The notes: a model not told the origin generated them from the sequence alone. 64,000 nt of DNA from an uncultured Roseobacter sp. (GCF_947495025.1 NZ_CANLXG010000001.1:124001-188000), one strand, 5' to 3'; positions 36,519 through 45,253 are shown, counted from the stretch's first letter. Program-made: numbers and translations.

Positions 36519-36534
36519 TAGGCAGTTTTGCCTA
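36519..36534. promoter_or_regulatory. Perfect dyad TAGGCA-N4-TGCCTA downstream of the two-component operon
   Basis: TAGGCAGTTTTGCCTA, perfect 6-bp arms, 29 bases after the regulator stop. It shares half-sites and N4 spacing with 33424-33439. GTTAAT at 36558 could be a -10 box that would put the dyad centre near -42, suited to activation of a rightward transcript. Confidence 0.5.
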
Positions 36535-36715
36535 CGTAATCGTGCCAATATGACGATGTTAATTCACGTGGTAGCGTGATTTTACGGATGTGTATTGATC
36601 CGCGGACACTCTCGGGGCCATGTGTTCGGCTTCCCAGTATTTGCAGTACCAGTTACACCGGGCGGGTTTCCGGAATACCAGATTAACATTGTATAAATTT
36701 TTGAACTGGCTGCAC

Positions 36716-36750
36716 GCTGGTGTGTAAAACCGAGTGACCGGCACACCAGC
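36716..36750. repeat. Inverted repeat GCTGGTGTG / CACACCAGC
   Basis: A perfect 9-bp stem (36716-36724 with 36742-36750) over 17 bases, with a small inner CCG/CGG pairing. It lies in the gene-free region between the regulator and tRNA-Asn. No T-run follows either arm, so it is not a plain terminator. Confidence 0.5.
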
Positions 36751-37040
36751 TGCAATTCATCAGATCAGATGTCTTAATCCGCCGGTACGCTGTCTCCTGC
36801 AGCCTTTCCAACAGTCAGGTCTGCACGTCTCAGAACCGGTTCACGACGTTGTCCGGTGCGGCGTTGTTTCGGGGAGAGCAGACAGCGCCCGACATCGTTC
36901 GCACCTCCGGCGGACACGGCACACGGAATTCCTTGCGGACAGCTATCGGTTTGCTCCCGTGCGACGGCGTGATTGCTGTGGGCGTATGATCGCCAACCGG
37001 CGTCCTCGATCCATCGCGGACCAGGTTGCTGTGAAGGAAA

Positions 37041-37115
37041 TGGCTCCGGCGGTAGGGATCGAACCTACGACCAATTGATTAACAGTCAACTGCTCTACCG
37101 CTGAGCTACGCCGGA
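37041..37115 (-). tRNA. tRNA-Asn (anticodon GTT)
   Basis: The minus strand gives acceptor TCCGGCG / CGCCGGA with discriminator G and encoded CCA (37041-37043), D-arm GCTCAGCGGTAGAGC, anticodon loop CTGTTAA (GTT) and T-arm GGTTCGATCCC. Seventy-five bases including CCA. Confidence 0.97.
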
Positions 37116-37181
37116 ACGGTCTGGGCGATATAGCAGCGCTCAAAACGCGCGTCCAGAGGGTTTTGGTGAAAAATATCAGAT

Positions 37182-38108
37182 TCAGCGCGCGCTTTCCTGG
37201 GACAGTGAATAAACCGTGCTTTCGCCGGTAGCTCTGTCGCCAGAAACCAACTTTTTTCCATCCAGATCAATAAGATGAGCGAGAACGTTTCTCGTTGCTG
37301 CCGGGATGAGTGCAGCCGGTGTGTCGGTGTAGATGGCCGCCGCCAGGTCCGACGCGGTGGCGGGGCCGGATGCAAGCGCCTGCAGAATTGCTGCCTCGCG
37401 CCCGAGGCGGTGTGAAATCAGCCAGTCAAGACGTTCATTCGGGCTGGTTATCTGTTTACCGTGTCCGGGAAAAAAAACCCGCCAGTGCTGCTGTTGCAGC
37501 ACACGGCAGCTGGCCATGAAATCGGTCAGATCCCCGTCAGGTGGCGACACAAGAGAGCTGGCCCATCCCATCACATGATCTCCTGTGAAACACAGGTCTC
37601 CGAAGGCGAGGCATATATGGTTTCCGATATGTCCGGGCGTGTGCAGAACGCGGAGCGACCAGTCATCGCACTCAATAAATTCACCGTGCCTCACCCTGAT
37701 ATCCGGCTCGAAATCTTCATCGATACCCTCTCCTCCGCCTGTGAGACCTGTCGCCGCGAGCCTGACCATCGCGGCGGACCGTCCGGCGTGGGCCGGCCCG
37801 AAGGCGAGAACCGGCGCCCCGGTCCGAGACCCGAGCCTGCGCGCAAGCGGCGAGTGATCCAGATGCGCGTGGGTCACGATGATATGGCTGACTGATCTGC
37901 CGCCGTCGGTTGCCGCGAGAATGGCCTCCAGGTGCAGCTCACTGTCCGGCCCGGGATCGATCACCGCCACCTGTTGGGAACCCAGCAGATATGTGTTTGT
38001 GCCGCGCCAGGTCATCGGAGACGGATTAGGTGCCACGATCCGGCGTACCCCGGTTTCCAGTGCTTCTGCTTCACCGCAGACGGGGTTGAAATCCTCGGGC
38101 AACTGCAT
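37182..38108 (-). CDS. MBL-fold metallo-hydrolase with C-terminal winged helix (LACTB2-like)
   Basis: The 308-residue protein has the metallo-beta-lactamase fold with zinc ligands in THAHLDHS, the histidine in HTPGHIGNH and the aspartate in CFTGDHVMGW, followed by a final histidine in FFPGHGKQI. After about residue 235 a small helical/winged-helix domain (REAAILQALASGPATASDLAAAIY) follows, the LACTB2-type arrangement. Substrate unknown; nuclease or hydrolase activity is seen in relatives. It is divergent from the EnvZ-like kinase, 47 bases apart. Confidence 0.87.
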   Translation of the reverse strand: MQLPEDFNPVCGEAEALETGVRRIVAPNPSPMTWRGTNTYLLGSQQVAVIDPGPDSELHLEAILAATDGGRSVSHIIVTHAHLDHSPLARRLGSRTGAPVLAFGPAHAGRSAAMVRLAATGLTGGGEGIDEDFEPDIRVRHGEFIECDDWSLRVLHTPGHIGNHICLAFGDLCFTGDHVMGWASSLVSPPDGDLTDFMASCRVLQQQHWRVFFPGHGKQITSPNERLDWLISHRLGREAAILQALASGPATASDLAAAIYTDTPAALIPAATRNVLAHLIDLDGKKLVSGDRATGESTVYSLSQESAR

Positions 38109-38155
38109 CTGTTTGGCTCTTTCTAATCGCCAGGGGCACGGTTAGGTTCAGGTTT

Positions 38156-39481
38156 ATGTTTTTTGGCTGGCTCAAACAATACATGCCGCGCTCTCTGTAC
38201 GCGCGTGCCGTGCTGATACTGCTGCTGCCGGTGGTGGTGCTGCAGATTGTTGTGACCATCCTCTTTCTGACGCGGCATTTTGAGGACGTTACGCGGCAGA
38301 TGGCGGATACTGTTTCTCGGGAGCTGCGGTTGGTCCTGGATATTGTCGACAGTGCTCCTGACAGGGGATCTGTCGCCGGTGAGGTCGTGAGCAGGCTGGG
38401 TCAGCTGGCACTGACTGCAACGCCGGTGACGGATGCAGATGTTCCGCCCCGACACATGCGTGACTGGTACGATTTTTCGGGGCGGGTAATTCTGGCCCGT
38501 CTGCCCGAAGATGTGCCTGACACGCGGTCGGTTGATCTGACCGAAGACCGGCGGGTGCACGTTTATGTCGACAGCCGTCACGGTCCTGTGCGGCTGAGTT
38601 TTGACAGGCGCCGCATCTCGGCATCCAACCCGCACCAGTTGTTTGTCAACATGCTGTTTTTTGGAGGCCTGGTTACTTTTGTCGCCATCCTGTATCTGCG
38701 CAATCAGCTGCGTCCGATCAAGCGGCTGGCCCGCGCGGCCGAGGCATTCGGACGGGGGCGCAACGAGCCCTACACGCCCGCGGGTGCTATTGAGGTGCGG
38801 TCGGCAGGCAATGCGTTTCTGGACATGCGTGCGCGGATCGAGCGCCAGATCGAACAGCGCACTCTGATGCTCTCCGGCGTCAGCCATGATCTGCGGACAC
38901 CACTGACGCGGATGCGTCTCAGCCTGTCCATGCTGGAGGATTCCGAGCGTGAACTGCTGGAGCAGGACGTGGACGATATGCAGCGGATGCTGGATGCGTT
39001 CCTGAACTTTGTGAAAGGGGCGGGTGAGGGCGAGCCGCAACCGGTCGACCCGCACGCGCTGGTTCACGAGGTTGTGGAGGAAGCCCGACGGGCCGGACGG
39101 GATGTCAGTGTTGCCGGGTCGGAGGGCGACGGCACCGGCATGGTCAAACTCAATGCGCTGACAATGCGTCGTGCCCTCGACAACCTGATATCCAACGCGG
39201 TTCGCTATGGAGCCCGGGCAGAGGTTTCTGTGATGCTCAGCGACAAGGCCTTGCGGATCAGGGTGGAAGACGACGGACCAGGCATTCCGGCCGAGCGGCG
39301 CGAAGAGGCGACCCGGCCGTTCACGCGCCTTGACCCGTCCCGTAACCAGGATCAGGGTGGCGGTGTGGGTCTGGGCCTTGCCATTGCCACGGATATCGCA
39401 CGGGCGCACGGCGGGGTGCTGCGGCTGGGCAGTTCCCAGCGCATGGGCGGGCTTCAGGCGGATATCGTCATCGCCCGGTAA
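38156..39481 (+). CDS. EnvZ-like sensor histidine kinase
   Basis: The 441-residue inner-membrane kinase has a helix at about 15-38, a periplasmic region (about 40-160), a second helix (160-182), a HAMP domain (about 183-235) with RPIKRLARAAEAFGRG, HisKA with H244 in GVSHDLRTPLTRMRLSL, and HATPase_c with NLISNAVRYG, DDGPGIP and VGLGLAIATDIARAHGG. The pattern fits EnvZ-type kinases that serve OmpR. No response regulator lies on either side, so its partner must be encoded elsewhere. Start is ATG 38156. Confidence 0.9.
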   Translation: MFFGWLKQYMPRSLYARAVLILLLPVVVLQIVVTILFLTRHFEDVTRQMADTVSRELRLVLDIVDSAPDRGSVAGEVVSRLGQLALTATPVTDADVPPRHMRDWYDFSGRVILARLPEDVPDTRSVDLTEDRRVHVYVDSRHGPVRLSFDRRRISASNPHQLFVNMLFFGGLVTFVAILYLRNQLRPIKRLARAAEAFGRGRNEPYTPAGAIEVRSAGNAFLDMRARIERQIEQRTLMLSGVSHDLRTPLTRMRLSLSMLEDSERELLEQDVDDMQRMLDAFLNFVKGAGEGEPQPVDPHALVHEVVEEARRAGRDVSVAGSEGDGTGMVKLNALTMRRALDNLISNAVRYGARAEVSVMLSDKALRIRVEDDGPGIPAERREEATRPFTRLDPSRNQDQGGGVGLGLAIATDIARAHGGVLRLGSSQRMGGLQADIVIAR

Positions 39482-39516
39482 CCCGGTTCAGAGGACATCT
39501 GATAAGGCGGAAAACA

Positions 39517-39593
39517 TGGTAGGCCCGGCAGGACTTGAACCCGCAACCAAAGCGTTATGAGCGCTCTGCTCTAACCAATTGAGCTACAGGCCC
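39517..39593 (-). tRNA. tRNA with CAT anticodon, probably tRNA-Ile2 (lysidine), alternatively elongator tRNA-Met
   Basis: The minus strand gives acceptor GGGCCTG / CGGGCCT with discriminator A and encoded CCA (39517-39519), D-arm GCTCAATTGGTTAGAGC and anticodon loop CTCATAA. CAT is ambiguous. C4-G69 and C5-G68 in the acceptor stem and the GCTCATAACGC anticodon region resemble tRNA-Ile2, where TilS changes the C to lysidine so that AUA is read as isoleucine. The initiator is excluded by the absence of its three G-C pairs at the anticodon stem. Confidence 0.9.
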
Positions 39594-39711
39594 GCCATAA
39601 TTGTGTGCCTAAGCCCGCAGGCTGGGGAGGTCAAGAGCACAGCGCACGTTGCAGTCAGCGCCTGAATGCTCTAACCCGCGCAGAGGGACTGCACGGGCCA
39701 GGAGAATGAGC

Positions 39712-40758
39712 ATGACCGCGCCGAAAAACGGAATCACCTATGCCGATGCCGGCGTCGATATTGATGCTGGAAACGCGCTGGTTGACCGGATCAAACCTGC
39801 TGCAAAACGAACAACCCGGTCCGGTGTCATGGCCGGGCTTGGTGGGTTTGGCGCGCTCTTTGATCTGAAGGATGCAGGGTACACGGACCCCATTCTGGTG
39901 GCGGCAACTGATGGTGTCGGCACCAAGCTGCGGATCGCGATTGATACCGGATATCTCGACGGCGTGGGCGTCGATCTGGTGGCAATGTGTGTCAACGATC
40001 TGGTCTGTCAGGGTGCTGAGCCTCTGTTTTTCCTCGACTATTTTGCAACAGGTGCACTCGACACCGATAAGGCCGCGCGCATCATCGAGGGGATCGCCCG
40101 CGGGTGTGAGGGCGCGGGATGTGCCCTGATCGGGGGCGAGACCGCCGAAATGCCCGGCATGTATCCACCGGGGGATTTCGATCTGGCCGGCTTCTCCGTC
40201 GGCGCGATGGAGCGTGGTGCAGATCTGCCTGCCGGCGTTCAGGCCGGGGATGTCCTGCTGGGGCTGGGTTCGGATGGTGTGCATTCCAACGGCTACAGTC
40301 TGGTGCGTCGCCTGGTTGATCTGTCCGGCCTGAGCTGGGACGACGACTGTCCCTGGGCTGACGGAACACTTGGTTCGGTTCTGCTGACGCCAACACGCCT
40401 TTACGTGCGTCCGGCTCTCGAGGCTGTGCGGGCAGGGGGAGTGCACGCACTGGCGCATATCACCGGTGGCGGTCTGACAGAAAACCTGCCGCGGGTTCTT
40501 CCGGACGATCTGGGCGTTCATATCGATCTGAACAGCTGGCAGCTGCCGGGCGTCTTCGCCTGGATGGCGCAGACCGGTGGCATGGCAGAGGCCGAGATGC
40601 TCAAAACGTTCAACTGCGGGCTGGGCATGGTTCTCTGTGTGTCCGCAGACCGTGCAGATGGGCTGGCGGACCTGCTGACCGGGGCAGGTGAACAGGTGAC
40701 ACGCATCGGCACAGTCTCCGACGCCCCGGGCGTGCAGTATTCCGGATCCCTTCTGTGA
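39712..40758 (+). CDS. purM: Phosphoribosylformylglycinamidine cyclo-ligase (AIR synthetase)
   Basis: PurM closes the imidazole ring of AIR with ATP in purine synthesis. The 348-residue protein starts [18 protein letters not shown] and has [36 protein letters not shown] and [18 protein letters not shown] at 39701-39704 lies 7 bases before ATG 39712 and only one base from the alternative ATG 39706, which decides the start. The stop overlaps the purN GTG by 4 bases (GTGA). Confidence 0.97.
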   Translation: MTAPKNGITYADAGVDIDAGNALVDRIKPAAKRTTRSGVMAGLGGFGALFDLKDAGYTDPILVAATDGVGTKLRIAIDTGYLDGVGVDLVAMCVNDLVCQGAEPLFFLDYFATGALDTDKAARIIEGIARGCEGAGCALIGGETAEMPGMYPPGDFDLAGFSVGAMERGADLPAGVQAGDVLLGLGSDGVHSNGYSLVRRLVDLSGLSWDDDCPWADGTLGSVLLTPTRLYVRPALEAVRAGGVHALAHITGGGLTENLPRVLPDDLGVHIDLNSWQLPGVFAWMAQTGGMAEAEMLKTFNCGLGMVLCVSADRADGLADLLTGAGEQVTRIGTVSDAPGVQYSGSLL

Positions 40759-41360
40759 CAAAAAGAGTTGCCGTTTTCATATCGGGCGGCGGCTCCAATA
40801 TGGTGCAGCTGCTCGACAGTATGACAGGTGACCATCCGGCCCGTGCCTGCGTTGTTTTGTCCAATGACCCCGGCGCAGGCGGCCTGGAGAAGGCCCGGAC
40901 GCGCGGTATTGCGACCGAAGTTGTAAAGCACCAGGATTTTGCCGGTGATCGCCCGGCCTTTGAGGCGGCAGTGACCGCCGCACTGGGACCACACCGGCCG
41001 GACATGATCTGTCTGGCCGGCTTCATGCGCAAACTGACCGGGGGGTTTACGGACCAGTGGCAGGGCAGGATGCTCAATATCCATCCGTCTTTGCTCCCGA
41101 AATACAGAGGCCTGCACACCCATGCCCGCGCGCTGGAGGCCGGCGACACGGTTCACGGCTGCACGGTGCATGAAGTCACGGCCGAACTTGATGATGGTCC
41201 GGTGCTGGGCCAGGCCGAAGTGCGCGTGTTGCCCGGTGACACGCCGGATACGCTGGCAGCCCGGGTGCTGGTGCAGGAGCACCGCCTTTACCCGGCGGTT
41301 CTGCGCCGCTTTGCCGCCGGCGACCGGACGCCTGTGTATCTGCGCGAAGGGCAGTCATAA
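40755..41360 (+). CDS. purN: Phosphoribosylglycinamide formyltransferase (GART)
   Basis: PurN transfers a formyl group from 10-formyltetrahydrofolate to GAR. The 201-residue protein has [10 protein letters not shown] at the N-terminus, [11 protein letters not shown], and the catalytic [16 protein letters not shown] with [15 protein letters not shown]. Start is GTG 40755 in the overlap with purM. The pair provides two steps of the pathway; purC, purS and purQ lie 6 kb further on. Confidence 0.97.
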   Translation: MTKRVAVFISGGGSNMVQLLDSMTGDHPARACVVLSNDPGAGGLEKARTRGIATEVVKHQDFAGDRPAFEAAVTAALGPHRPDMICLAGFMRKLTGGFTDQWQGRMLNIHPSLLPKYRGLHTHARALEAGDTVHGCTVHEVTAELDDGPVLGQAEVRVLPGDTPDTLAARVLVQEHRLYPAVLRRFAAGDRTPVYLREGQS

Positions 41361-41439
41361 TGGGGTTCTGGTCATTCCTCCGGCAGTCGTGTAACAGTGC
41401 TGCGACGTGGGGCCGCGACAAGAAAAAAGAATTGCCCGT

Positions 41440-42600
41440 ATGAAGACGATCACCACAACGCAGGAACTCGCAGATTTCTGCGAAGAGGCAGCTCAGCATG
41501 ACTATGTCACTGTAGACACTGAGTTTCTGCGCGAACGGACGTATTATTCCAAACTCTGTCTTGTGCAGCTTGCGATGCCGGGTCGTGATGACGATACCGC
41601 TGTGCTCGTAGATCCGCTGGCCGACGGTCTGTCGCTGGAGCCGCTCTATGGTCTGTTCCGCGACAAGTCGGTGGTCAAGGTATTCCACGCAGCCCGTCAG
41701 GACCTCGAGATATTCTTTGTGGATGCCGGCGTTTTCCCCGAACCTCTCTTTGATACCCAGGTCGCTGCAATGGTGTGCGGGTTCGGTGAGCAGGTGGGTT
41801 ACGAAACGCTCGTGCGTCGCGTCGCAAAACAGCAACTGGACAAGACCTCGCGCTTTACTGACTGGTCACGGCGACCCCTGACAGATGCGCAGAAAACCTA
41901 TGCGCTGGCGGATGTGACCCATCTGCGCGAAATCTACGAGTATCTGGCCGCGCGCCTCGAAGAGACCGGGCGCAGCCGCTGGGTTCAGGAAGAACTCACG
42001 GTGCTGACCACGCCCGGGACCTATGTGGTCGAACCACGCGAGGCCTGGCGCCGGGTCAAGACACGTACCAATTCGCCAAAATTCCTCGCACTTGTCCGCG
42101 AGCTTGCGGCTTTCCGCGAGGACTATGCACAGGCGCGCAACATTCCGCGAAACCGGGTGTTTAAGGACGATGCGCTGGTCGAGCTGGCCTCCAACAAGCC
42201 GAAAAACAATGAAGAGCTCGGGCGATCGCGGCTTTTACTGCGCGAGGCGCGACGCGGTGACATCGCCGAGGGAATCCTTGCGGCTGTTTCTGCCGGGCTG
42301 GCCTGCCCGCAGGACGACATGCCGAAACCCGACAGGTCACGCGACAAACTGCAGGTGAACCCAGCACTGGCAGATCTGCTGCGTGTTCTTCTCAAGGCAA
42401 AGACCGAAAGCGCGGGCGTCGCCGCCAAACTGATTGCTCCTGCGGCTGATCTGGATGCTATTGCGGCCGGTCTGCGCGATGTGCCTGCGCTCTCCGGGTG
42501 GCGGCTTGAGGTTTTCGGCACGGATGCGCTGCGCCTGTGCGAAGGAAAGATCGCGCTGGCTGCAGATGGCTCGGATGTTCGGATTGTCAGCCTGGACTGA
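41440..42600 (+). CDS. rnd: Ribonuclease D
   Basis: RNase D is a 3'-5' exonuclease that trims tRNA precursors. The 386-residue protein has DEDD exonuclease motifs in VTVDTEFLRERTYY (Exo I), VFHAARQDLEIFF (Exo II) and YALADVTHLREIYEYL (Exo III, DEDDy type), then an HRDC domain (about 205-290, LALVRELAAFREDYAQARN and NRVFKDDALVELA). I use ATG 41440 (MKTITTTQELADFC); the frame is open to GTG 41407 but without support. No clear ribosome binding site. It converges with the lipoprotein gene, two bases apart. Confidence 0.95.
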   Translation: MKTITTTQELADFCEEAAQHDYVTVDTEFLRERTYYSKLCLVQLAMPGRDDDTAVLVDPLADGLSLEPLYGLFRDKSVVKVFHAARQDLEIFFVDAGVFPEPLFDTQVAAMVCGFGEQVGYETLVRRVAKQQLDKTSRFTDWSRRPLTDAQKTYALADVTHLREIYEYLAARLEETGRSRWVQEELTVLTTPGTYVVEPREAWRRVKTRTNSPKFLALVRELAAFREDYAQARNIPRNRVFKDDALVELASNKPKNNEELGRSRLLLREARRGDIAEGILAAVSAGLACPQDDMPKPDRSRDKLQVNPALADLLRVLLKAKTESAGVAAKLIAPAADLDAIAAGLRDVPALSGWRLEVFGTDALRLCEGKIALAADGSDVRIVSLD

Positions 42601-42602
42601 TC

Positions 42603-43112
42603 TCAGCGTCGGGTAACCTGGGCGTTGGTGACACCCTCAACACGAATGCTGCGCACGCCTGACAGGGTCTGATCGGTTACCTTGCGTGCTGCAGTTACTT
42701 CGCGCGTTGCGGGTCCGCCGGTTCTGGCCACATCGTTTCGCCGGATGCCTTCCAGCCTGTAGCTCAGAACGCCGTCTTCGGCTTTTTCATCCTCGTTGGC
42801 GGGTGTCAGCCGTACGTCATAAACACCCTGCACAGATGCAATCCCTGTGGCCCGGATAATCGCACCGCCTGGCACGCGCTCGACGATCAGATCGCTGATC
42901 GTCTCAACCGGGCTGCCCGGGTAGACCACCTCTGCGTTGCGCTGTCTTGCAAAAAGGCCGGTTCTTTGCGGGATCAGCGGGTTGTCGTTTTCCGCGACCG
43001 GCGCCGGCGCCTCGGAACTGCTTCGGCCAAACCAGTTGAGCGGGTTCAGGTTGGTGCTGCAACCTGTCAGAACAAGAGTGGAAACCAGAAGGGCGGTAAC
43101 TGATGTGCGCAT
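42603..43112 (-). CDS. Hypothetical lipoprotein
   Basis: From ATG 43112 (AGG at -6) the protein has 169 residues and a lipoprotein signal peptide with lipobox LVLTGCST, so it should be attached to a membrane facing the periplasm. The mature part starts with a Pro/Ser-rich linker, then a beta-rich domain with PVETISDLIVERVPGGAIIRA and VRLTPANEDEKAEDGVLSY. I do not recognise a functional family. An in-frame extension to 43208 would put 32 unrelated residues before the signal peptide and is unlikely. Confidence 0.75.
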   Translation of the reverse strand: MRTSVTALLVSTLVLTGCSTNLNPLNWFGRSSSEAPAPVAENDNPLIPQRTGLFARQRNAEVVYPGSPVETISDLIVERVPGGAIIRATGIASVQGVYDVRLTPANEDEKAEDGVLSYRLEGIRRNDVARTGGPATREVTAARKVTDQTLSGVRSIRVEGVTNAQVTRR

Positions 43113-43237
43113 GATGCCTGCCGTCATTAACTTGTTCCCGGTGTAGCCTGTCCCGGCGGTGTTGAAAAGCATCAAGGAAGGGTCTGGACCTTTGAGGTGG
43201 TGCGACATAGGTCATACGCGATTACCGGAGAAAGCAT

Positions 43238-43645
43238 ATGGCGCAGGCAGCATTTGAAGAACTGGTCGAGGATTTCGCATTTCTCGACGACTGGGAAGAC
43301 CGGTACCGGCTGGTCATCGACGAAGGCAAGGCAATGACGCCGCTTGACCCGGCTCTCAAAGTGCCGGCCACAAAGGTTGATGGCTGCGCCAGTCAGGTCT
43401 GGCTGCATGTGGTGACCGACAGCGGAAAGCTGAGCTTTGATGGCGAAAGCGACGCTATGATCGTGAACGGGTTGATTGCCGTTTTACGACGCCTTTACAA
43501 CGGGCTGAGCCTTGCAGAGGTCATGGCCGTTGATGCCCGCGCTGAAATGGGACGTCTTGGTCTGAACGATCACCTGTCAGCTCAGCGCTCCAACGGGCTG
43601 CGCGCGATGATAGAGCGTATCCGGGAAACTGCAGCGGCGTCCTAA
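43238..43645 (+). CDS. sufE: Cysteine desulfuration protein SufE
   Basis: SufE accepts persulfide sulfur from the SufS desulfurase and hands it to SufBCD for iron-sulfur cluster assembly. The 135-residue protein has FEELVEDFAFLDDWEDRY and the persulfide-accepting C50 in KVDGCASQVWL. GGAG precedes ATG 43238. It stands alone, divergent from the lipoprotein and overlapping the convergent DUF1638 gene by 4 bases; other suf genes are not in the window. Confidence 0.95.
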   Translation: MAQAAFEELVEDFAFLDDWEDRYRLVIDEGKAMTPLDPALKVPATKVDGCASQVWLHVVTDSGKLSFDGESDAMIVNGLIAVLRRLYNGLSLAEVMAVDARAEMGRLGLNDHLSAQRSNGLRAMIERIRETAAAS

Positions 43646-44280
43646 AGCCCGGCAAGAGCCGACTTCAGATCTCCGTATCCGGTGAACCGCCGCTCAAATG
43701 CGAGGCCAAGTCTGTCTGCGCAGGCTCTGGCTTTTTCGGTCAGTTCCGGGTCGTCGGTCTGGGCCTGATAAACCAGTTTCTCGTAATTACCGAAATACAT
43801 GTCGCGCAGCTCCGGATGCCGGTCCAGACCCATCGGCCGTACCACAAAGGCATCAAACTGGCGCACCAGAAAATCTGTCAGGTAAAAGGCGGTGAATTCC
43901 TCCTCTGCCCGTCCGGCAAAAACTGTGTTGCCTTCGAAAAAGCTGTAGCAATGCGGCCCGGCAATCATCGAGACCCCCATTTCATTACAGGCGGCCTGCA
44001 GCAGCCCACCTGTTCCGCAATCGGCATATACGACAAAAATCTGATCGTATTCTGCGCGGTGCTGCTGCACGGCGTGATGGACCGCCTCGGTGATCTTTTC
44101 GGGATAGAGGTGCAGCTTGGCCGGCAGGCAGGTCAGATCAAGATGGTCCCAGCCGTTTGCCGCTTTCAGATCCAGGATTTCACGGGCCAGCGCGCCGCAG
44201 GCAATCAGCAGAACACGCCCGGTCCGGTGAACCAGCGGCAGGCCGTCTTCGGTCAGTCCAGTGTCACTTATGCTGGTCAA
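43642..44280 (-). CDS. DUF1638 domain-containing protein
   Basis: I place the start at TTG 44280 (LTSISDTGLTEDG after Met), because a perfect AGGAGG lies at 44293-44288, 7 bases upstream; the in-frame ATG at 44397 would overlap the corrinoid gene by 37 bases and contain the terminator hairpin. The 212-residue protein shows the DUF1638 pattern: VLLIACGALAREILDL, DHLDLTCLPAKLHLYPEKI, VVYADCGTGGLL and AGPHCYSFFEG, with several conserved cysteines. DUF1638 genes often accompany corrinoid methyltransferases in anaerobes and methanogens; its role here is inferred to be in corrinoid handling or methyl transfer, unproven. Confidence 0.85.
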   Translation of the reverse strand: MTSISDTGLTEDGLPLVHRTGRVLLIACGALAREILDLKAANGWDHLDLTCLPAKLHLYPEKITEAVHHAVQQHRAEYDQIFVVYADCGTGGLLQAACNEMGVSMIAGPHCYSFFEGNTVFAGRAEEEFTAFYLTDFLVRQFDAFVVRPMGLDRHPELRDMYFGNYEKLVYQAQTDDPELTEKARACADRLGLAFERRFTGYGDLKSALAGL

Positions 44281-44298
44281 CAGACCGCCTCCTGTCAC

Positions 44299-44330
44299 AA
44301 AAAAGCCCGCGCCGGTGTGCCGGTGCAGGC
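44299..44330 (-). terminator. Intrinsic terminator between the corrinoid gene and DUF1638
   Basis: On the minus strand GCCTGCACCGG (44330-44320) pairs with CCGGCGCGGGC (44315-44305) over a four-base loop, followed by six T (44304-44299). The T-run ends five bases before the DUF1638 ribosome binding site, so the hairpin sits in the DUF1638 leader and may act as an attenuator. Confidence 0.85.
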
Positions 44331-44360
44331 CTTTCAGAACCACAGTGCCCGACTGTCTGA

Positions 44361-45062
44361 TCAGGCGGATTTCTGATTGTGCTTGCGTCCGACCCATTCC
44401 TTGGCGGTTTCCACGGCAACCGCCGCGTCACGGCAATAGGCATCTGCGCCGATCGCCTTGCCAAATTCCTCGTTCAGCGGTGCGCCACCGACCAGTACGA
44501 TATAATCGTCGCGCACGCCCTGTTCGACCATCGTATCAATCACGACCTTCATATAGGGCATTGTTGTGGTCAGCAGAGCGGACATCCCCAGAATATCAGG
44601 TGCTTCTGTTTCCAGCGCTTCCATATATTTCTCGACTGCGTTGTTGATGCCAAGATCAACCACTTCAAAACCTGCGCCTTCCATCATCATGCCGACGAGG
44701 TTTTTGCCGATGTCATGAATGTCGCCCTTGACGGTGCCGATGACCATCTTGCCGACGCGCGGGGCGCCGGTTTCTGCAAGCAGTGGCTTGAGGATGAACA
44801 TCCCGCCTTTCATGGCATTCGCCGCCAGCAGCACTTCAGGCACAAAGAGAATACCGTCGCGGAAGTCATGCCCGACGATGGTCATGCCGCCTACAAGTGC
44901 CTTGGTCAGGATGTCATAGGGCGCCCATCCGCGTTCCAGCAGGATGTTCACGCCTTCTTCGATTTCTTCTTTCAGACCGTCATAGAGGTCATCAAACATC
45001 TGCTGAACAAGTTCGTCGTCGTCCAGTTCTGACAGGATGATATCGTCTTCTTCGTCGGACAT
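44361..45062 (-). CDS. Cobalamin (corrinoid)-binding methyltransfer protein
   Basis: The 233-residue protein matches the MtaC/MtbC/MttC-type corrinoid proteins: a helical cap domain (about 15-105; EEIEEGVNILLERGWAPYDIL and LFVPEVLLAANAMKGG) and a B12-binding Rossmann domain with the cobalt ligand histidine in GDIHDIGKNL, followed by SALLTTTMPYM and VGGAPLNEEF. It carries a methyl group on cobalt between a donor methyltransferase and an acceptor. It follows bmt at 191 bases on the same strand and precedes DUF1638 after a terminator. The donor is not shown; betaine or methylamines are plausible from the context. Confidence 0.88.
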   Translation of the reverse strand: MSDEEDDIILSELDDDELVQQMFDDLYDGLKEEIEEGVNILLERGWAPYDILTKALVGGMTIVGHDFRDGILFVPEVLLAANAMKGGMFILKPLLAETGAPRVGKMVIGTVKGDIHDIGKNLVGMMMEGAGFEVVDLGINNAVEKYMEALETEAPDILGMSALLTTTMPYMKVVIDTMVEQGVRDDYIVLVGGAPLNEEFGKAIGADAYCRDAAVAVETAKEWVGRKHNQKSA

Positions 45063-45253
45063 GTGTTTTCCTCTCTGACGTCGCGCTTCGCGGGCGCGAT
45101 CTTCTCAAGTATTGCGACAAGTCAGGTGCGTCGAACTGTCACAATAGCGACACCGCCATATCCGGGCGCGACTTTTCCACAGGAAAATCCGGCTATGCCC
45201 CAGAGGCTAAAAGGGATTTTCGGGTCGGTGCTCATCTGTCGCCTCTGCCGTCC

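Larger units (their letters stand above)
36490..37040. other. 551-bp intergenic region, AT-richer, with dyad and hairpin
   Basis: No protein gene is supported; frames across it are short, and one only reads through the tRNA-Asn complement. It holds the regulator-type dyad (36519-36534), a GTTAAT -10-like box at 36558-36563, an AT-rich stretch with TATAAA near 36692 and a strong hairpin at 36716-36750. A small RNA is possible but unproven. Confidence 0.5.

Noticed and set aside
36559..36744. 61-codon minus-strand frame in the gene-free region
   Set aside because: No ribosome binding site, odd composition rich in Tyr/Cys, and overlaps the hairpin and AT-rich promoter-like tract.
36734..37078. 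114-codon plus-strand frame ending in AVGIEPTTN
   Set aside because: It runs through the complement of tRNA-Asn; this ending is a well-known false protein signature of tRNA genes.
38123..39409. 428-codon minus-strand frame over the EnvZ-like kinase
   Set aside because: Antisense shadow of a clear histidine kinase; no family signal.
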